A stretch of DNA of 18,946 bases, taken from NCBI GenBank assembly GCA_947442115.1, contig CANEVK010000010.1, positions 1-18,946 of the forward strand, in the 5' to 3' direction. The notes below the pieces were generated by a model, which was given only the letters and a program-made list of their open reading frames with translations, searched no databases and was not told where the DNA came from. The position numbers were made by a program, and so were the translations under genes. Below are positions 7,634-15,242 of the stretch, one piece after another; position 1 is the first letter of the stretch, and each line of letters begins with the position of its first letter. This stretch comes from Bacteriovoracaceae bacterium. GTDB taxonomy: Bacteria > Bdellovibrionota > Bacteriovoracia > Bacteriovoracales > Bacteriovoracaceae.

Positions 7634-8680
7634 TTATTTACGCTTGATATGCAAAATGGTTCCCGGCTCATCTTCAGAGAGATAAAAACTACCATCTTCT
7701 AAGAAGAGAAAATGAACGGGACGTGCGAAAGCTTTTTCGCCTTCTTTGAAGCCAGTGATAAAGGGTGTGTAGGATTTAATTTTTCCTTTTTCAAGACATC
7801 CCTTCATCACTTGATAACCTGATTTCTTCGAGCGATTCCAAGAGCCATGTTCAGCGATGAGAAAACAATCATGAAATTCTTTAGGATATTTATCTTTGGA
7901 AAAAAAAGCGATGCCAATAGGGGCCGAATGGGCCTGAATCTCAAGTAGAGGAGAATTGATCTTAAGATCTTTTGGCTTGAGAGCACCAAACTTAGGATCA
8001 GGAATATTTTTTCCGTGGATAAAAGGAAAGCCAAAGTGAGGAGTTTTATCCTTGATCACATTTAACTCATCTGGTGGAATATTGTCTCCCATTTGATCTC
8101 GACCCATCTCTGTAAAATAAAGTTCTTTCGTCTCAGGGTGCCAAGTGTAGCCTACGGTATTGCGAATTCCAGTGGCGACAGTCTCCAGGTTCTTGCCATC
8201 AAAGTCCATGCGATGAAGGGCCATAAAAGGAAGTTTTTCATCACACACGTTACAGGGAGCGCCTACGGGAACATAAAGTTTTCCATCAGGCCCTTTTTGA
8301 ATCGTTTTCCATCCATGCCACTTTTTACTGGGAAATTCTTTGATGGTTTTAAGAGTGGGAGTCCCATTCAGATTTTCAACTTTTGAAACGCGATAAACTT
8401 CCGCAACGTAGAGCTCGCCTTTCTCCAACAAAACCCCCTGAGGCATCATTAAACCAGAAAGAAGTGTCTTAACTTCACCTTTTGGAGATATAGCATAGAC
8501 CACACCTTGGTCCATAGTTCCCACGTACATTGTTCCATCTGTGGCCATGGCCATTTGTCTTGCCCCTGGAACATTGATTGATTTTTCAATCACAAATCCT
8601 TTAGGAAGATTTAGTTTTTGAATCCAATCCTGGGCCATCGTGGTTGAAACCATTAAGAAAAACATAAAAAGGAATGTCAT
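7634..8680 (-). CDS. Exported sorbosone dehydrogenase-like (PQQ-family) beta-propeller
   Basis: This 348-residue protein belongs to the soluble glucose/sorbosone dehydrogenase family, whose studied members are periplasmic PQQ-dependent sugar oxidoreductases; substrate and cofactor here are unknown. I chose the ATG at 8680 (AAGGAT closely upstream), which yields a clean signal peptide of about 17 residues ending in TTMAQ. Family signatures are visible: PCNVCDE, GIRNTVGYTWHPETKELYFTE (RN...G.W.P core), GRDQMGDNIPPDELN, QAHSAPIGIAFF, and EHGSWNRSKKSGYQV. Four cysteines are present (the CxxC of PCNVC and two later ones), so disulfides are possible. It follows the TatD-family gene by seven bases and precedes a small membrane protein by four. 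No PQQ biosynthesis gene is in the window. Confidence 0.9.
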   Translation of the reverse strand: MTFLFMFFLMVSTTMAQDWIQKLNLPKGFVIEKSINVPGARQMAMATDGTMYVGTMDQGVVYAISPKGEVKTLLSGLMMPQGVLLEKGELYVAEVYRVSKVENLNGTPTLKTIKEFPSKKWHGWKTIQKGPDGKLYVPVGAPCNVCDEKLPFMALHRMDFDGKNLETVATGIRNTVGYTWHPETKELYFTEMGRDQMGDNIPPDELNVIKDKTPHFGFPFIHGKNIPDPKFGALKPKDLKINSPLLEIQAHSAPIGIAFFSKDKYPKEFHDCFLIAEHGSWNRSKKSGYQVMKGCLEKGKIKSYTPFITGFKEGEKAFARPVHFLFLEDGSFYLSEDEPGTILHIKRK

Positions 8681-8687
8681 AAAATCC

Positions 8688-9458
8688 TTAAGCAAGTTTA
8701 GGAAAGCACTGAAGCGAATTTTTGAGAACTTGATCTTTAAGCTGTTCAAGATCTAATGCTTTCAGTTCTGCAATTTTGGCGGCTACAAAAGGCAAATAAT
8801 AAGGGGCGTTTTCTTTCCCCCGGTGAGGAACTGGAGTGAGAAATGGGGAATCGGTTTCAAAAAGAATTCGCTCGATAGGAGTGATTTTGACCACGTCTTG
8901 GACATTCTCGGCTTTTTTAAAAGTGATAATGCCATTGAAGCCAATATAAAAGCCTTCGGAAAGAACAAATTCAGCGAGGTCTGGAGACGAGGTAAAGCTA
9001 TGAATGACACCTTTCTTCTTTAGACTGCGGGAGAAATTTTTCAAGATTGCTTTAGTATCATCTTCGGCTTCACGCGTGTGAATCACAACAGGAAGGTCTA
9101 ATTCACAGGCAAGTTGAAGTTGGGTTTCAAAGACTTTCCTTTGAACTTCAGGTACTGAATTGTTGTAATGATAATCAAGACCAATTTCACCAACTGCGAC
9201 CATCTTGGGCTTAACAGATCGGTCTCGGATTTTTTGAAATTCTACTTCAGTTGCATCTTTAGAGTCATGGGGGTGGATACCTTGAGTAAAGTAGATCTCC
9301 TCATGCTGATCAGAAATATCGACAACAAGATCAAGGTTGAGTGGATCCACTCCAATGGTAATGACCTTCATAATCCCGGCATCTTTTATTTTCTGCCGAA
9401 TGACCTCAAGGCTTTCCGCCTTGAGGTAATCAAGATGACAGTGAGTTTCAATCATCAT
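8688..9458 (-). CDS. TatD-family metal-dependent hydrolase/DNase
   Basis: TatD-family proteins are two-metal TIM-barrel hydrolases; characterised members have 3'-5' exonuclease or DNase activity and some act in quality control. The 256-residue length is typical. Metal ligands can be read directly: H6 and H8 in ETHCHLDYL, E91 in GEIGLDYHY, H127 in PVVIHTRE, H153 in GVIHSFTSS and D203 in LFETDSPFLTP. The start ATG overlaps the stop of the upstream VKOR-DsbA gene (ATGA, 9455-9458), and a second ATG follows immediately, so the first residue could be either Met. No strong ribosome site is seen, consistent with translational coupling in the operon. Confidence 0.95.
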   Translation of the reverse strand: MMIETHCHLDYLKAESLEVIRQKIKDAGIMKVITIGVDPLNLDLVVDISDQHEEIYFTQGIHPHDSKDATEVEFQKIRDRSVKPKMVAVGEIGLDYHYNNSVPEVQRKVFETQLQLACELDLPVVIHTREAEDDTKAILKNFSRSLKKKGVIHSFTSSPDLAEFVLSEGFYIGFNGIITFKKAENVQDVVKITPIERILFETDSPFLTPVPHRGKENAPYYLPFVAAKIAELKALDLEQLKDQVLKNSLQCFPKLA

Positions 9459-10609
9459 GGCTTCTGGCCACTTAAGATATCTTCAAAAATAGCAAAGAAT
9501 TGAGCACTTGGGATCGTTCCCTCAATCTTTTTTCCATTAACAATGATGGTTGGAGTGGACTTTAAATTAAATTGAGTCGCTCCATTGATTGAAGCAATGA
9601 CTTTATCTTTAATTTCTTTATTTTCGAGGCAACCCTTGAGTCCGTGCTTTTCAGCGATCTCTTTAAGTACACCATCGCGAAGTCTATCTTGCTGAGCAAA
9701 GATTTCGTCATGAATAACAGCGAATTTTTTCTCATCGCAAGCAGCGATCATCGCTGCATCACAAGCATTTTCATGAAATTTATTTTTGATGTTGCTGTTA
9801 CATTTATGATCAAGGGGATAAAAAAAATACTGAATGTTGATTTTATCCCCATAGCGTCTCACAAGCTCTGGCATTTGCTCCGCTACCACCTTACAAAAGG
9901 GACATTCAAAGTCAGAAAAAACCGCAATTCTGATGGGGGCCTCAGCATAATTTTTAGTCCCCATATGAACTTTATAAGGAGACTCGTTGGAAGGGTCTCC
10001 CATGGCAGCCAGCTTTCTAAATTGTTCTACCACTCCCGCATTCAATTTGCCTTTTACATCTTCTTTGCTTGAAGTGTGTTGGTAAAAGAAAAATGATCCG
10101 ATGAGAAGAACAATCCCCCAAATCCCAGAAATTTTTAGATCTGGCTTCCATGTATTGAGTCCACCCTTGTGAAGCAGGAAAAAAGCAATACCAGAAAGAA
10201 CGTAATAAACTGTACAGAATGGGCATAAGCTACCCAATGCCCCAAGTGAAAAAATGAAAAGAAGGATACAGCCAAGGAAATTATATTTTGAAAAAGCATT
10301 GGAGGTCTTTTCCAGGGACTCACTTGGCATAAGGGCCGTAAATAAAAACATAAGTCCAATCACGAGGCCAAAAAATGATGTCGGAACACCAAAGACGTGC
10401 GCAAGTTTTGAATAAGTCGCGGCATCACAATTAAAAAAATCTGAGATATTGCAAAGACTGGAGGCACCTCCAAGTTGAGCTGGATAAAGAGTGCTGTAAA
10501 AATGTGTCGTAAGATAAGTACTTACTCCAACCATGGCCGCTGCATTTAAAATGAAAAGAAAGTTCATCCCAGTCATTCCATTAAGTGTTAAGCCTTTTTT
10601 TGCTTCCAT
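9455..10609 (-). CDS. VKOR-DsbA fusion, membrane disulfide-forming enzyme
   Basis: This 384-residue fusion should both make disulfides and regenerate itself. The N-terminal VKOR domain (about 16-180) has four or five membrane helices, the loop cysteines C53 and C61, and the redox pair C129-P-F-C132, which passes electrons to a quinone in known homologues. A periplasmic DsbA-like thioredoxin domain (about 212-380) follows, with C236-P-F-C239 in FSDFECPFC and the cis-proline loop T352-P353. Additional cysteines (270, 283, 291, 327) lie in the helical insert. I start at the ATG at 10609, which has AAAGGAT upstream at a spacing of 7 and lies two bases after the pgeF stop; a longer version would overlap pgeF. 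It probably oxidises exported proteins such as others in this window (inference). Confidence 0.93.
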   Translation of the reverse strand: MEAKKGLTLNGMTGMNFLFILNAAAMVGVSTYLTTHFYSTLYPAQLGGASSLCNISDFFNCDAATYSKLAHVFGVPTSFFGLVIGLMFLFTALMPSESLEKTSNAFSKYNFLGCILLFIFSLGALGSLCPFCTVYYVLSGIAFFLLHKGGLNTWKPDLKISGIWGIVLLIGSFFFYQHTSSKEDVKGKLNAGVVEQFRKLAAMGDPSNESPYKVHMGTKNYAEAPIRIAVFSDFECPFCKVVAEQMPELVRRYGDKINIQYFFYPLDHKCNSNIKNKFHENACDAAMIAACDEKKFAVIHDEIFAQQDRLRDGVLKEIAEKHGLKGCLENKEIKDKVIASINGATQFNLKSTPTIIVNGKKIEGTIPSAQFFAIFEDILSGQKP

Positions 10610-10611
10610 AA

Positions 10612-11196
10612 TTAAGATCCTTTTATATAAATATTCCAATTTCTTTGAGTCGTTTTATCTCTTCTATAACTATGATACATGGGATGACAGAACGTGCAGT
10701 CATGACTAATTGTGATGGTGAGATGGGGATGAAGATCTTTCAGTCTTTTTTCAGCTTCTGCTTGTAAGTTAAAAAATAATTTTTCTTTTTTCTCATGGAA
10801 AAAAGAGCTTTGGGGAAAGTTCTCTCTAAAATCTTGTGACACTTCAAAGCAGCAAGATTGAATACTCGGCCCAATATAAGCTGTTAGGGGCTGAATGCTT
10901 TTTATTTCTGATTGTTGAAGAATCCCGTTGGCCAGTCCTCTCCATCCTGCATGCAAAAAGACCACTCCCGATTCACCCTCTATAACGACAGGGAGGCAAT
11001 CTGCAGTTTTAATCGCCAGCGGATTTTTGTAATCAGTCCAATTCACAATGATCCCATCAGCTTCGCATGGGATTTCATTTAAATGTACAATATCGTTCCC
11101 ATGGACTTGAGTCACCTGATGAAACGGAAAGTCCGGTCTTTCAGTCCTGGTTTCAAATCTTCCGAGATTGAGTTGTTTTGATAAGCAAATGGGCAT
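10612..11196 (-). CDS. pgeF: PgeF/YfiH multicopper-oxidase-like (laccase domain) protein, short form
   Basis: This is the DUF152/YfiH fold. In E. coli the protein removes wrongly incorporated amino acids from the peptidoglycan precursor pathway, and homologues act on purine nucleosides. The zinc-site motifs are all present: TQVHGNDIV (H32), KTADCLPVV (C67), LHAGWRGLANGI (H82), then YIGPSIQSCCFEV and CTFCHPMYHSYRRD near the C-terminus. At 194 residues it is shorter than the usual ~230-260. The usual N-terminal strand with the sunlike STR-GGVS segment is missing, and the protein begins at a remnant of the SLNLG region. The ATG lacks an evident ribosome site, so the start is less certain. It lies 28 bases downstream of the rluD-like gene in the same operon. 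Confidence 0.9.
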   Translation of the reverse strand: MPICLSKQLNLGRFETRTERPDFPFHQVTQVHGNDIVHLNEIPCEADGIIVNWTDYKNPLAIKTADCLPVVIEGESGVVFLHAGWRGLANGILQQSEIKSIQPLTAYIGPSIQSCCFEVSQDFRENFPQSSFFHEKKEKLFFNLQAEAEKRLKDLHPHLTITISHDCTFCHPMYHSYRRDKTTQRNWNIYIKGS

Positions 11197-11224
11197 GGTG
11201 GTATTGTAGCTCTAAAATCAAGGG

Positions 11225-12196
11225 CTATAAAGAGTGGATTGTGGTTTGAAAAATTTCAGGTACTGGCGCACTGAAGTGCAGTTTTTCTTTAGTTATGGGA
11301 TGAATAAAACCGAGTTCTCTTGCGTGGAGCAGTTGATAAGGATAATTATCTAGGTTTTTCCTGATTTGTTCAGGCAGCTTTTTCAGATGAGAGGCTCCCG
11401 ACCCATAAACAGGGTCACACAACACTGGGCAGTTCAGCAGCTGGGACATATGGACTCTGATTTGGTGAGTTCGACCTGTTTCAAGTTTTAGTTCCATGTG
11501 AGTACAGTTTTCAAATTTTTTCAAAACTCTAAAGTGAGTAATGGCCTTTTTCCCCCCTCGCACATTCGCACTCATCTTGAGTCGATTGGTAGGATGCCGA
11601 CCAATGGTTGAAGCGAGTGTTCCCTCAGTGGCATTAGGGACTCCTGCAATCAAGGCCTCATATTTACGATCAATATCGTGGGTTGAAAAAAGTTGAACTA
11701 ATCCCTCATGAGTTGTTTGATCTTTGGCCACAACCATAACTCCAGAAGTGCCCATATCTAATCGATGAACAATACCCGGCCTTTTTTCAGAGCCGATTCC
11801 TTTAAGATCCGGGCAATGGTAAAGGATCGCATTCACCAGTGTTCCAGTATAATGCCCTGGAGCTGGATGAACCACCAAACCCGCTGGCTTGTTAATGATA
11901 ATGAGATGTGAATCTTCAAATAATATGTCCAAAGGAATATTTTCTGCCAAAAGATCACTTGGTAAAGGAGGGGGAACTTCAATGTCAATTTTTGTTCCCG
12001 CGGGAGGCATTTTATTGAGACTCAAAGAAATTGTCTCAGAGGAGATATCCTCATCTTCAAAAAGTCTTTTTATGGTTGAGCGAGAAAATTGAGGGAGTTT
12101 ATGAACGAGATAGAGATCAAGTCGTTTAAATTCTAACTTGTCCTCTGGACCGACAATAATTTCAAAGCTGTCGCTCTCAGAGGAATAATCAGTCAT
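11225..12196 (-). CDS. rluD: RluD-type 23S rRNA pseudouridine synthase
   Basis: The 323-residue protein is an RluA-family pseudouridine synthase, which isomerises uridines in RNA; the closest pattern is RluD, which modifies helix 69 of 23S rRNA. An S4 RNA-binding domain lies at about 24-75 (RLDLYLVHKLPQFSRSTIKR). The catalytic core follows with INKPAGLVVHPAPGH, the signature RPGIVHRLDMGTSGVMVVAK containing catalytic D147, the ISRHPT-equivalent IGRHPTNRLKM, and the motif LETGRTHQIRVH. RluC or another paralogue cannot be excluded from sequence alone. Its ATG directly abuts the stop codon of the upstream J/HTH gene, with no spacer. Confidence 0.93.
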   Translation of the reverse strand: MTDYSSESDSFEIIVGPEDKLEFKRLDLYLVHKLPQFSRSTIKRLFEDEDISSETISLSLNKMPPAGTKIDIEVPPPLPSDLLAENIPLDILFEDSHLIIINKPAGLVVHPAPGHYTGTLVNAILYHCPDLKGIGSEKRPGIVHRLDMGTSGVMVVAKDQTTHEGLVQLFSTHDIDRKYEALIAGVPNATEGTLASTIGRHPTNRLKMSANVRGGKKAITHFRVLKKFENCTHMELKLETGRTHQIRVHMSQLLNCPVLCDPVYGSGASHLKKLPEQIRKNLDNYPYQLLHARELGFIHPITKEKLHFSAPVPEIFQTTIHSL

Positions 12197-12892
12197 TTAT
12201 TTTTGGTTCTTAAGCTTTTTAAAGTGCAAAAGATAGCTTGGAGCTACAACCTCTGGGTTGAGCTTTAAAACTTTTGCATATTGAAAAACGTAACCTCTCA
12301 CATAAACATCGGCCGGAAGTTTAGATAACTCCTCATTTTCGAGTGCAGTGAGATGAGTTTTTGAAATTCTAGTCATTTCTGCCATTCTTTCAACAGATAC
12401 ATTTTTGTATTCACGAATTTTCTTGAGGAAGGCACCAGTGAAGTCCGTGGTATTTTGAATTTCTCTTTCAAATTCAGTATTTTCTTCATACTCAAGTCCA
12501 AACTTCTTCTGGGCCGTGAGTTTTGAAACTTTAGCTTCAATTAAATTTGATCCAAAGTCTTCATACTGGACTGTATCTTTAGGCCGGCTTTCAAATGAAG
12601 CCACACCTTGAGCTGGGCTTGGCATAGAGTAGTTCAAGTTAAAACCAGACTGATTGAAGCCCCGGAGTCTGTCATACTCTCTTCTTTTCTCAGGAAAACC
12701 AATGACTGAATAAGCTTCTTCAATTTGAGTCAGAACAGAGTCACACTCATCTTTTGTCATGAGAGAGTAGAGGGCCACACTATCACCAGAATAAGCATTT
12801 CTAGCTCTTAGATATGCACTTTCAATTTCTTGAGGTGAAGCATTGGTAGAGATTTCTAGGACATCGTAATAGTTTTTCTTTTCAGCATCCAT
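12197..12892 (-). CDS. Degenerate J-domain plus RodZ-like helix-turn-helix protein
   Basis: This protein (231 residues from the ATG at 12892) joins two recognisable parts. Residues about 7-77 look like a DnaJ J-domain (YYDVLEISTNASPQEIESAY then EEAYSVIGFPEKRREYD). The essential HPD tripeptide between helices II and III is absent, and YSGD (34-37) stands there, so Hsp70 stimulation is unlikely. A flexible link leads to a RodZ-type HTH_25 domain (about 152-225) with LKKIREYKNVSVERMAEMTRI and LPADVYVRGYVFQYAK. No membrane segment follows, unlike RodZ. An ATG at 12916 would add eight residues and overlap the upstream gene by 11 bases; I prefer 12892, preceded by AAAGGG. It sits directly downstream of the MinD-like gene, which suggests the two proteins work together (inference). 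Confidence 0.85.
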   Translation of the reverse strand: MDAEKKNYYDVLEISTNASPQEIESAYLRARNAYSGDSVALYSLMTKDECDSVLTQIEEAYSVIGFPEKRREYDRLRGFNQSGFNLNYSMPSPAQGVASFESRPKDTVQYEDFGSNLIEAKVSKLTAQKKFGLEYEENTEFEREIQNTTDFTGAFLKKIREYKNVSVERMAEMTRISKTHLTALENEELSKLPADVYVRGYVFQYAKVLKLNPEVVAPSYLLHFKKLKNQK

Positions 12893-12905
12893 GCCTACGG
12901 ACCCT

Positions 12906-13841
12906 TTAGTATTCAATCAACCGATGAACAATTCGGTCAAAGTTATTAACTAATTTTGAGTTTGGAAATTCAATAAGTAATGGTTTGCGCTTGCGCACAC
13001 TCTGCCAAACTGACTGATCATAATCAAGATAGCCAGGGAAAGTCATTTCAATCCCAAAGTAGCGACGACAAATACTCTGAATCGAATAACCAATATCAAT
13101 GTCGGCCTGAGATCTAACCTGATTGATAATGAGGTTCGGTCGAAATTGCGCCATCTCGGCCTTTACTCTTAATCCCACTTCAGGATTAATTTCAGCAATT
13201 TTTTTAATGAGTTCAGCCGGTGAGGATTGTCCACCCGAGGTGATTTTTGCATTCATGGATTCAAGAATCATGGGCTCAATATCTGCAACACCTTCGACCA
13301 TTTTAAGACGGCGATAAAAAACAGACTTGATAAAGCGGTAAGTGTTTTCAATTGAAGTTGGTTCTGGAAGAACCACCAAGATTCCCTTGTCCGCCGTGAT
13401 GAAAAAATCAATCGTGTTAAAAGCAGTCCCTGCACCAAGATCAAAAAGAATATAGTCAGCATCTAGCTCAGTGAGTTTTCTAATGATTTGGTTTTTGTGC
13501 ATATGCTTGAGGTTGGCCATGCCAAGCTCATCTTGAGCACCACTAATAATTTTTAAATTTTGAATGGGAGTTGAAACCAATAGGTCTTCAAAATTAGTAA
13601 TTTTTTTTGAAACATAATCAGAAAGCGTCATTTGAGGAATAGGAAGACCAAGACATGTATGGAGATTGGCCCCACCTAAATCTAGATCCACAGCAACAAC
13701 TTTATTACCCATGAGGGCCAAGCAAATGGCCACGTTGGCAGAAACAAGACTTTTGCCTACGCCACCTTTACCACCACCAACCGCCCAAATCTTTTTTGAG
13801 TGGGTGACGGTTTCTTCCGAATCCATTTCGTTATTCATCAT
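12906..13841 (-). CDS. MinD/ParA-family ATPase, FlhG-like
   Basis: This 311-residue protein is a deviant-Walker ATPase of the MinD/ParA/FlhG group, which position division sites, flagella or other cargo by ATP-dependent dimerisation. The Walker A motif GGGKGGVGKS lies at 22-31 with the signature Lys (K25). Next is VVAVDLDLGGANLH, then the strand YILFDLGAGTAFNTIDFF with the switch Asp. The C-terminal part (about 230-311) contains NQVRSQADIDIGYSIQSICRRYFG and resembles FlhG-like proteins more than classical MinD. No amphipathic C-terminal targeting helix of E. coli MinD type is obvious. MinE, MinC and FlhF are not nearby. It is the first gene of the eight-gene minus-strand operon, so polarity or division control heads that transcript. 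Confidence 0.9.
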   Translation of the reverse strand: MMNNEMDSEETVTHSKKIWAVGGGKGGVGKSLVSANVAICLALMGNKVVAVDLDLGGANLHTCLGLPIPQMTLSDYVSKKITNFEDLLVSTPIQNLKIISGAQDELGMANLKHMHKNQIIRKLTELDADYILFDLGAGTAFNTIDFFITADKGILVVLPEPTSIENTYRFIKSVFYRRLKMVEGVADIEPMILESMNAKITSGGQSSPAELIKKIAEINPEVGLRVKAEMAQFRPNLIINQVRSQADIDIGYSIQSICRRYFGIEMTFPGYLDYDQSVWQSVRKRKPLLIEFPNSKLVNNFDRIVHRLIEY

Positions 13842-13861
13842 AATTTTCTTCTCTTGAAGAA

Positions 13862-13867
13862 ATTATA
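13862..13867 (-). promoter_or_regulatory. Candidate -10 box for the MinD-headed operon
   Basis: On the minus strand a perfect TATAAT lies about 20 bases before the ATG at 13841, giving a predicted leader of about 14 bases. No good -35 hexamer sits 16-18 bases upstream (the nearest is TCCCAA/CCCAAA), so an activator or a different sigma factor may be needed. The rest of the 203-base divergent spacer (13842-14044) contains no gene that I can see. Confidence 0.4.
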
Positions 13868-14044
13868 TGAACCTCTTTCAGGGTTTGGGAAGGAATTAGA
13901 TGAATGATTTTCGCGAGATAGATAATATTTATGAAAAAATAGCCTTCCTTGGGTAGACGGTAGGAGCGGAATCCATTAAATTGAGTGAATAGACTCTAAA
14001 GATAGTTGGATTTTGTTTAATCCTCGTGACTAAAGGAAGTTGAG

Positions 14045-14722
14045 ATGACGACATCGCATTCTCAAAATTATGATTCATCCCTAGATAAGGTTCTTCATAA
14101 ACGCTCTGACCTGCATTTACTAAGAAAGCTTTGGCATATCTCTACTGGCTCAATCGGCCTTTATTTATTTAGTGCAATGAGTTATAGTCAATCATTCTGG
14201 GCCTTCCTGGCTTTTGGGATAGCCATTTTTGGCCTGTCGATGGATTTAGCGAGAACTAAATTTCATAAAATGAATCATCTCGTGATCAAGATCATGGGCC
14301 CCTTGATGCGTCGATCAGAAAAAGAGGGATTGAGTGGGCTGCCATTTTACGCCCTCGGTGTTTCTCTCTCTTTATTTTTCTACCGCAAAGAAATAGCGAT
14401 CCTCTCTATTATGTTCCTGGTTTTTTCTGATCCTCTCTCATCTTTCTTTGGTGTTTTGTATGGAAAAGATAAGATCATGCCGAACAAGTCCCTCCAAGGG
14501 GCCGTCGCTGGATTTTTTGTCTGTTACCTCATCACGCTTTTCTACACCATGAACCATGTGACGATAGGGAACCATATTTTAATTTTCGCGGTCGTTGCTG
14601 GTGTGATTGGATCTTTATCAGAGCTTATTTCAGCTTTTAATATTGATGATAATCTCACGATCCCAGTCGTTTCAGGTTTGGGTATGACTGTCCTTAATCA
14701 TTTCGTGACCGTATTTCCATGA
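14045..14722 (+). CDS. Membrane CTP-dependent lipid kinase-like protein (dolichol/phytol/diacylglycerol kinase family)
   Basis: The 225-residue integral membrane protein fits the SEC59/DGK1/VTE5 group, whose known members phosphorylate dolichol, diacylglycerol or phytol, usually with CTP; it is also related to CDP-diglyceride synthases. About six to seven hydrophobic segments are present. Conserved points include R27-K28xxH31xxxG35 (RKLWHISTG), the RRSEKEGLSGLPFYALG block (89-105), the SDP of LVFSDPLSSFFG (128-130), K141 with GKDKIMPNKSLQGAVAG (K148, S149, G152), E193, and DDNLTIPVVSG (201-211). AGGAAG precedes the ATG. The lipid substrate cannot be read from sequence. It starts a two-gene transcript and overlaps the next gene by ATGA. 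Confidence 0.82.
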   Translation: MTTSHSQNYDSSLDKVLHKRSDLHLLRKLWHISTGSIGLYLFSAMSYSQSFWAFLAFGIAIFGLSMDLARTKFHKMNHLVIKIMGPLMRRSEKEGLSGLPFYALGVSLSLFFYRKEIAILSIMFLVFSDPLSSFFGVLYGKDKIMPNKSLQGAVAGFFVCYLITLFYTMNHVTIGNHILIFAVVAGVIGSLSELISAFNIDDNLTIPVVSGLGMTVLNHFVTVFP

Positions 14723-15216
14723 AAAAAATTGTTACCTGTAGTTCTTTGTTTTTCTCTTTAGCGTCTCAAGCCGCCCTTATTCCGGTTGATGGTTTTGACC
14801 AATCAAAATTAGAAAGTGTGCTGAGAAAAATACCTGAATCAGTTCTTAAGGAAGAAAATCACACAAACTTCAAACGCAAGTTCCATGAATTTCCAGCAAC
14901 TTCAAATGCCGGATTTAAAATTAAATGCCAGGCCGATTATTTTTTAGAGGCGACGGTTCCGAGTGAGAAGAAATGTCAGGTTGAAGTTGAAAACTTAACA
15001 TCAGATACAGATGAAGTTTCAGTCACCATATCGGATGAGAAACTTGTGATGTCTTTAAGAGCAGCTTTCTCCTATGGGCAAGCTGTGAAGTCGTTTTATT
15101 CTACCGAGAGAGTTCAAGGTCTATCGCTCGAGAGAAAATATCGAGAAATTTTTCGTTATGCTTTTGTCTGCCAAGAAAAAAGCTGTCTTGTGACTTTTGC
15201 TAAAATTCCTGAGTAA
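14719..15216 (+). CDS. Small exported four-cysteine protein, function unknown
   Basis: I do not recognise this 165-residue protein. It begins with a short signal peptide (MKKIVTCSSLFFSLASQA, probable cleavage after residue 18). Four cysteines lie in the mature part (C70, C86, C151, C156), so two disulfides are plausible. The cysteine in the signal (C7) is not followed by a lipobox pattern. The mature region is charged, and the alternating pattern around 66-112 suggests beta-strands. It overlaps the stop of the lipid-kinase-like gene by ATGA (14719-14722) and has no ribosome site of its own, implying coupled translation and perhaps a shared role. Confidence 0.8.
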   Translation: MKKIVTCSSLFFSLASQAALIPVDGFDQSKLESVLRKIPESVLKEENHTNFKRKFHEFPATSNAGFKIKCQADYFLEATVPSEKKCQVEVENLTSDTDEVSVTISDEKLVMSLRAAFSYGQAVKSFYSTERVQGLSLERKYREIFRYAFVCQEKSCLVTFAKIPE

Positions 15217-15242
15217 ATCTAAATTCTTTCAAATGAATAAAT

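Noticed and set aside
9644..10072. 142-codon plus-strand frame opposite the DsbA domain
   Set aside because: Antisense to conserved thioredoxin motifs, no ribosome site, and unusual composition.
12906..13841. Calling the ATPase a true MinD or chromosome-partition ParA
   Set aside because: There is no MinC, MinE or ParB nearby and no MinD-type C-terminal amphipathic helix; the C-terminal region is closer to FlhG-like proteins, so only a family-level call is justified.
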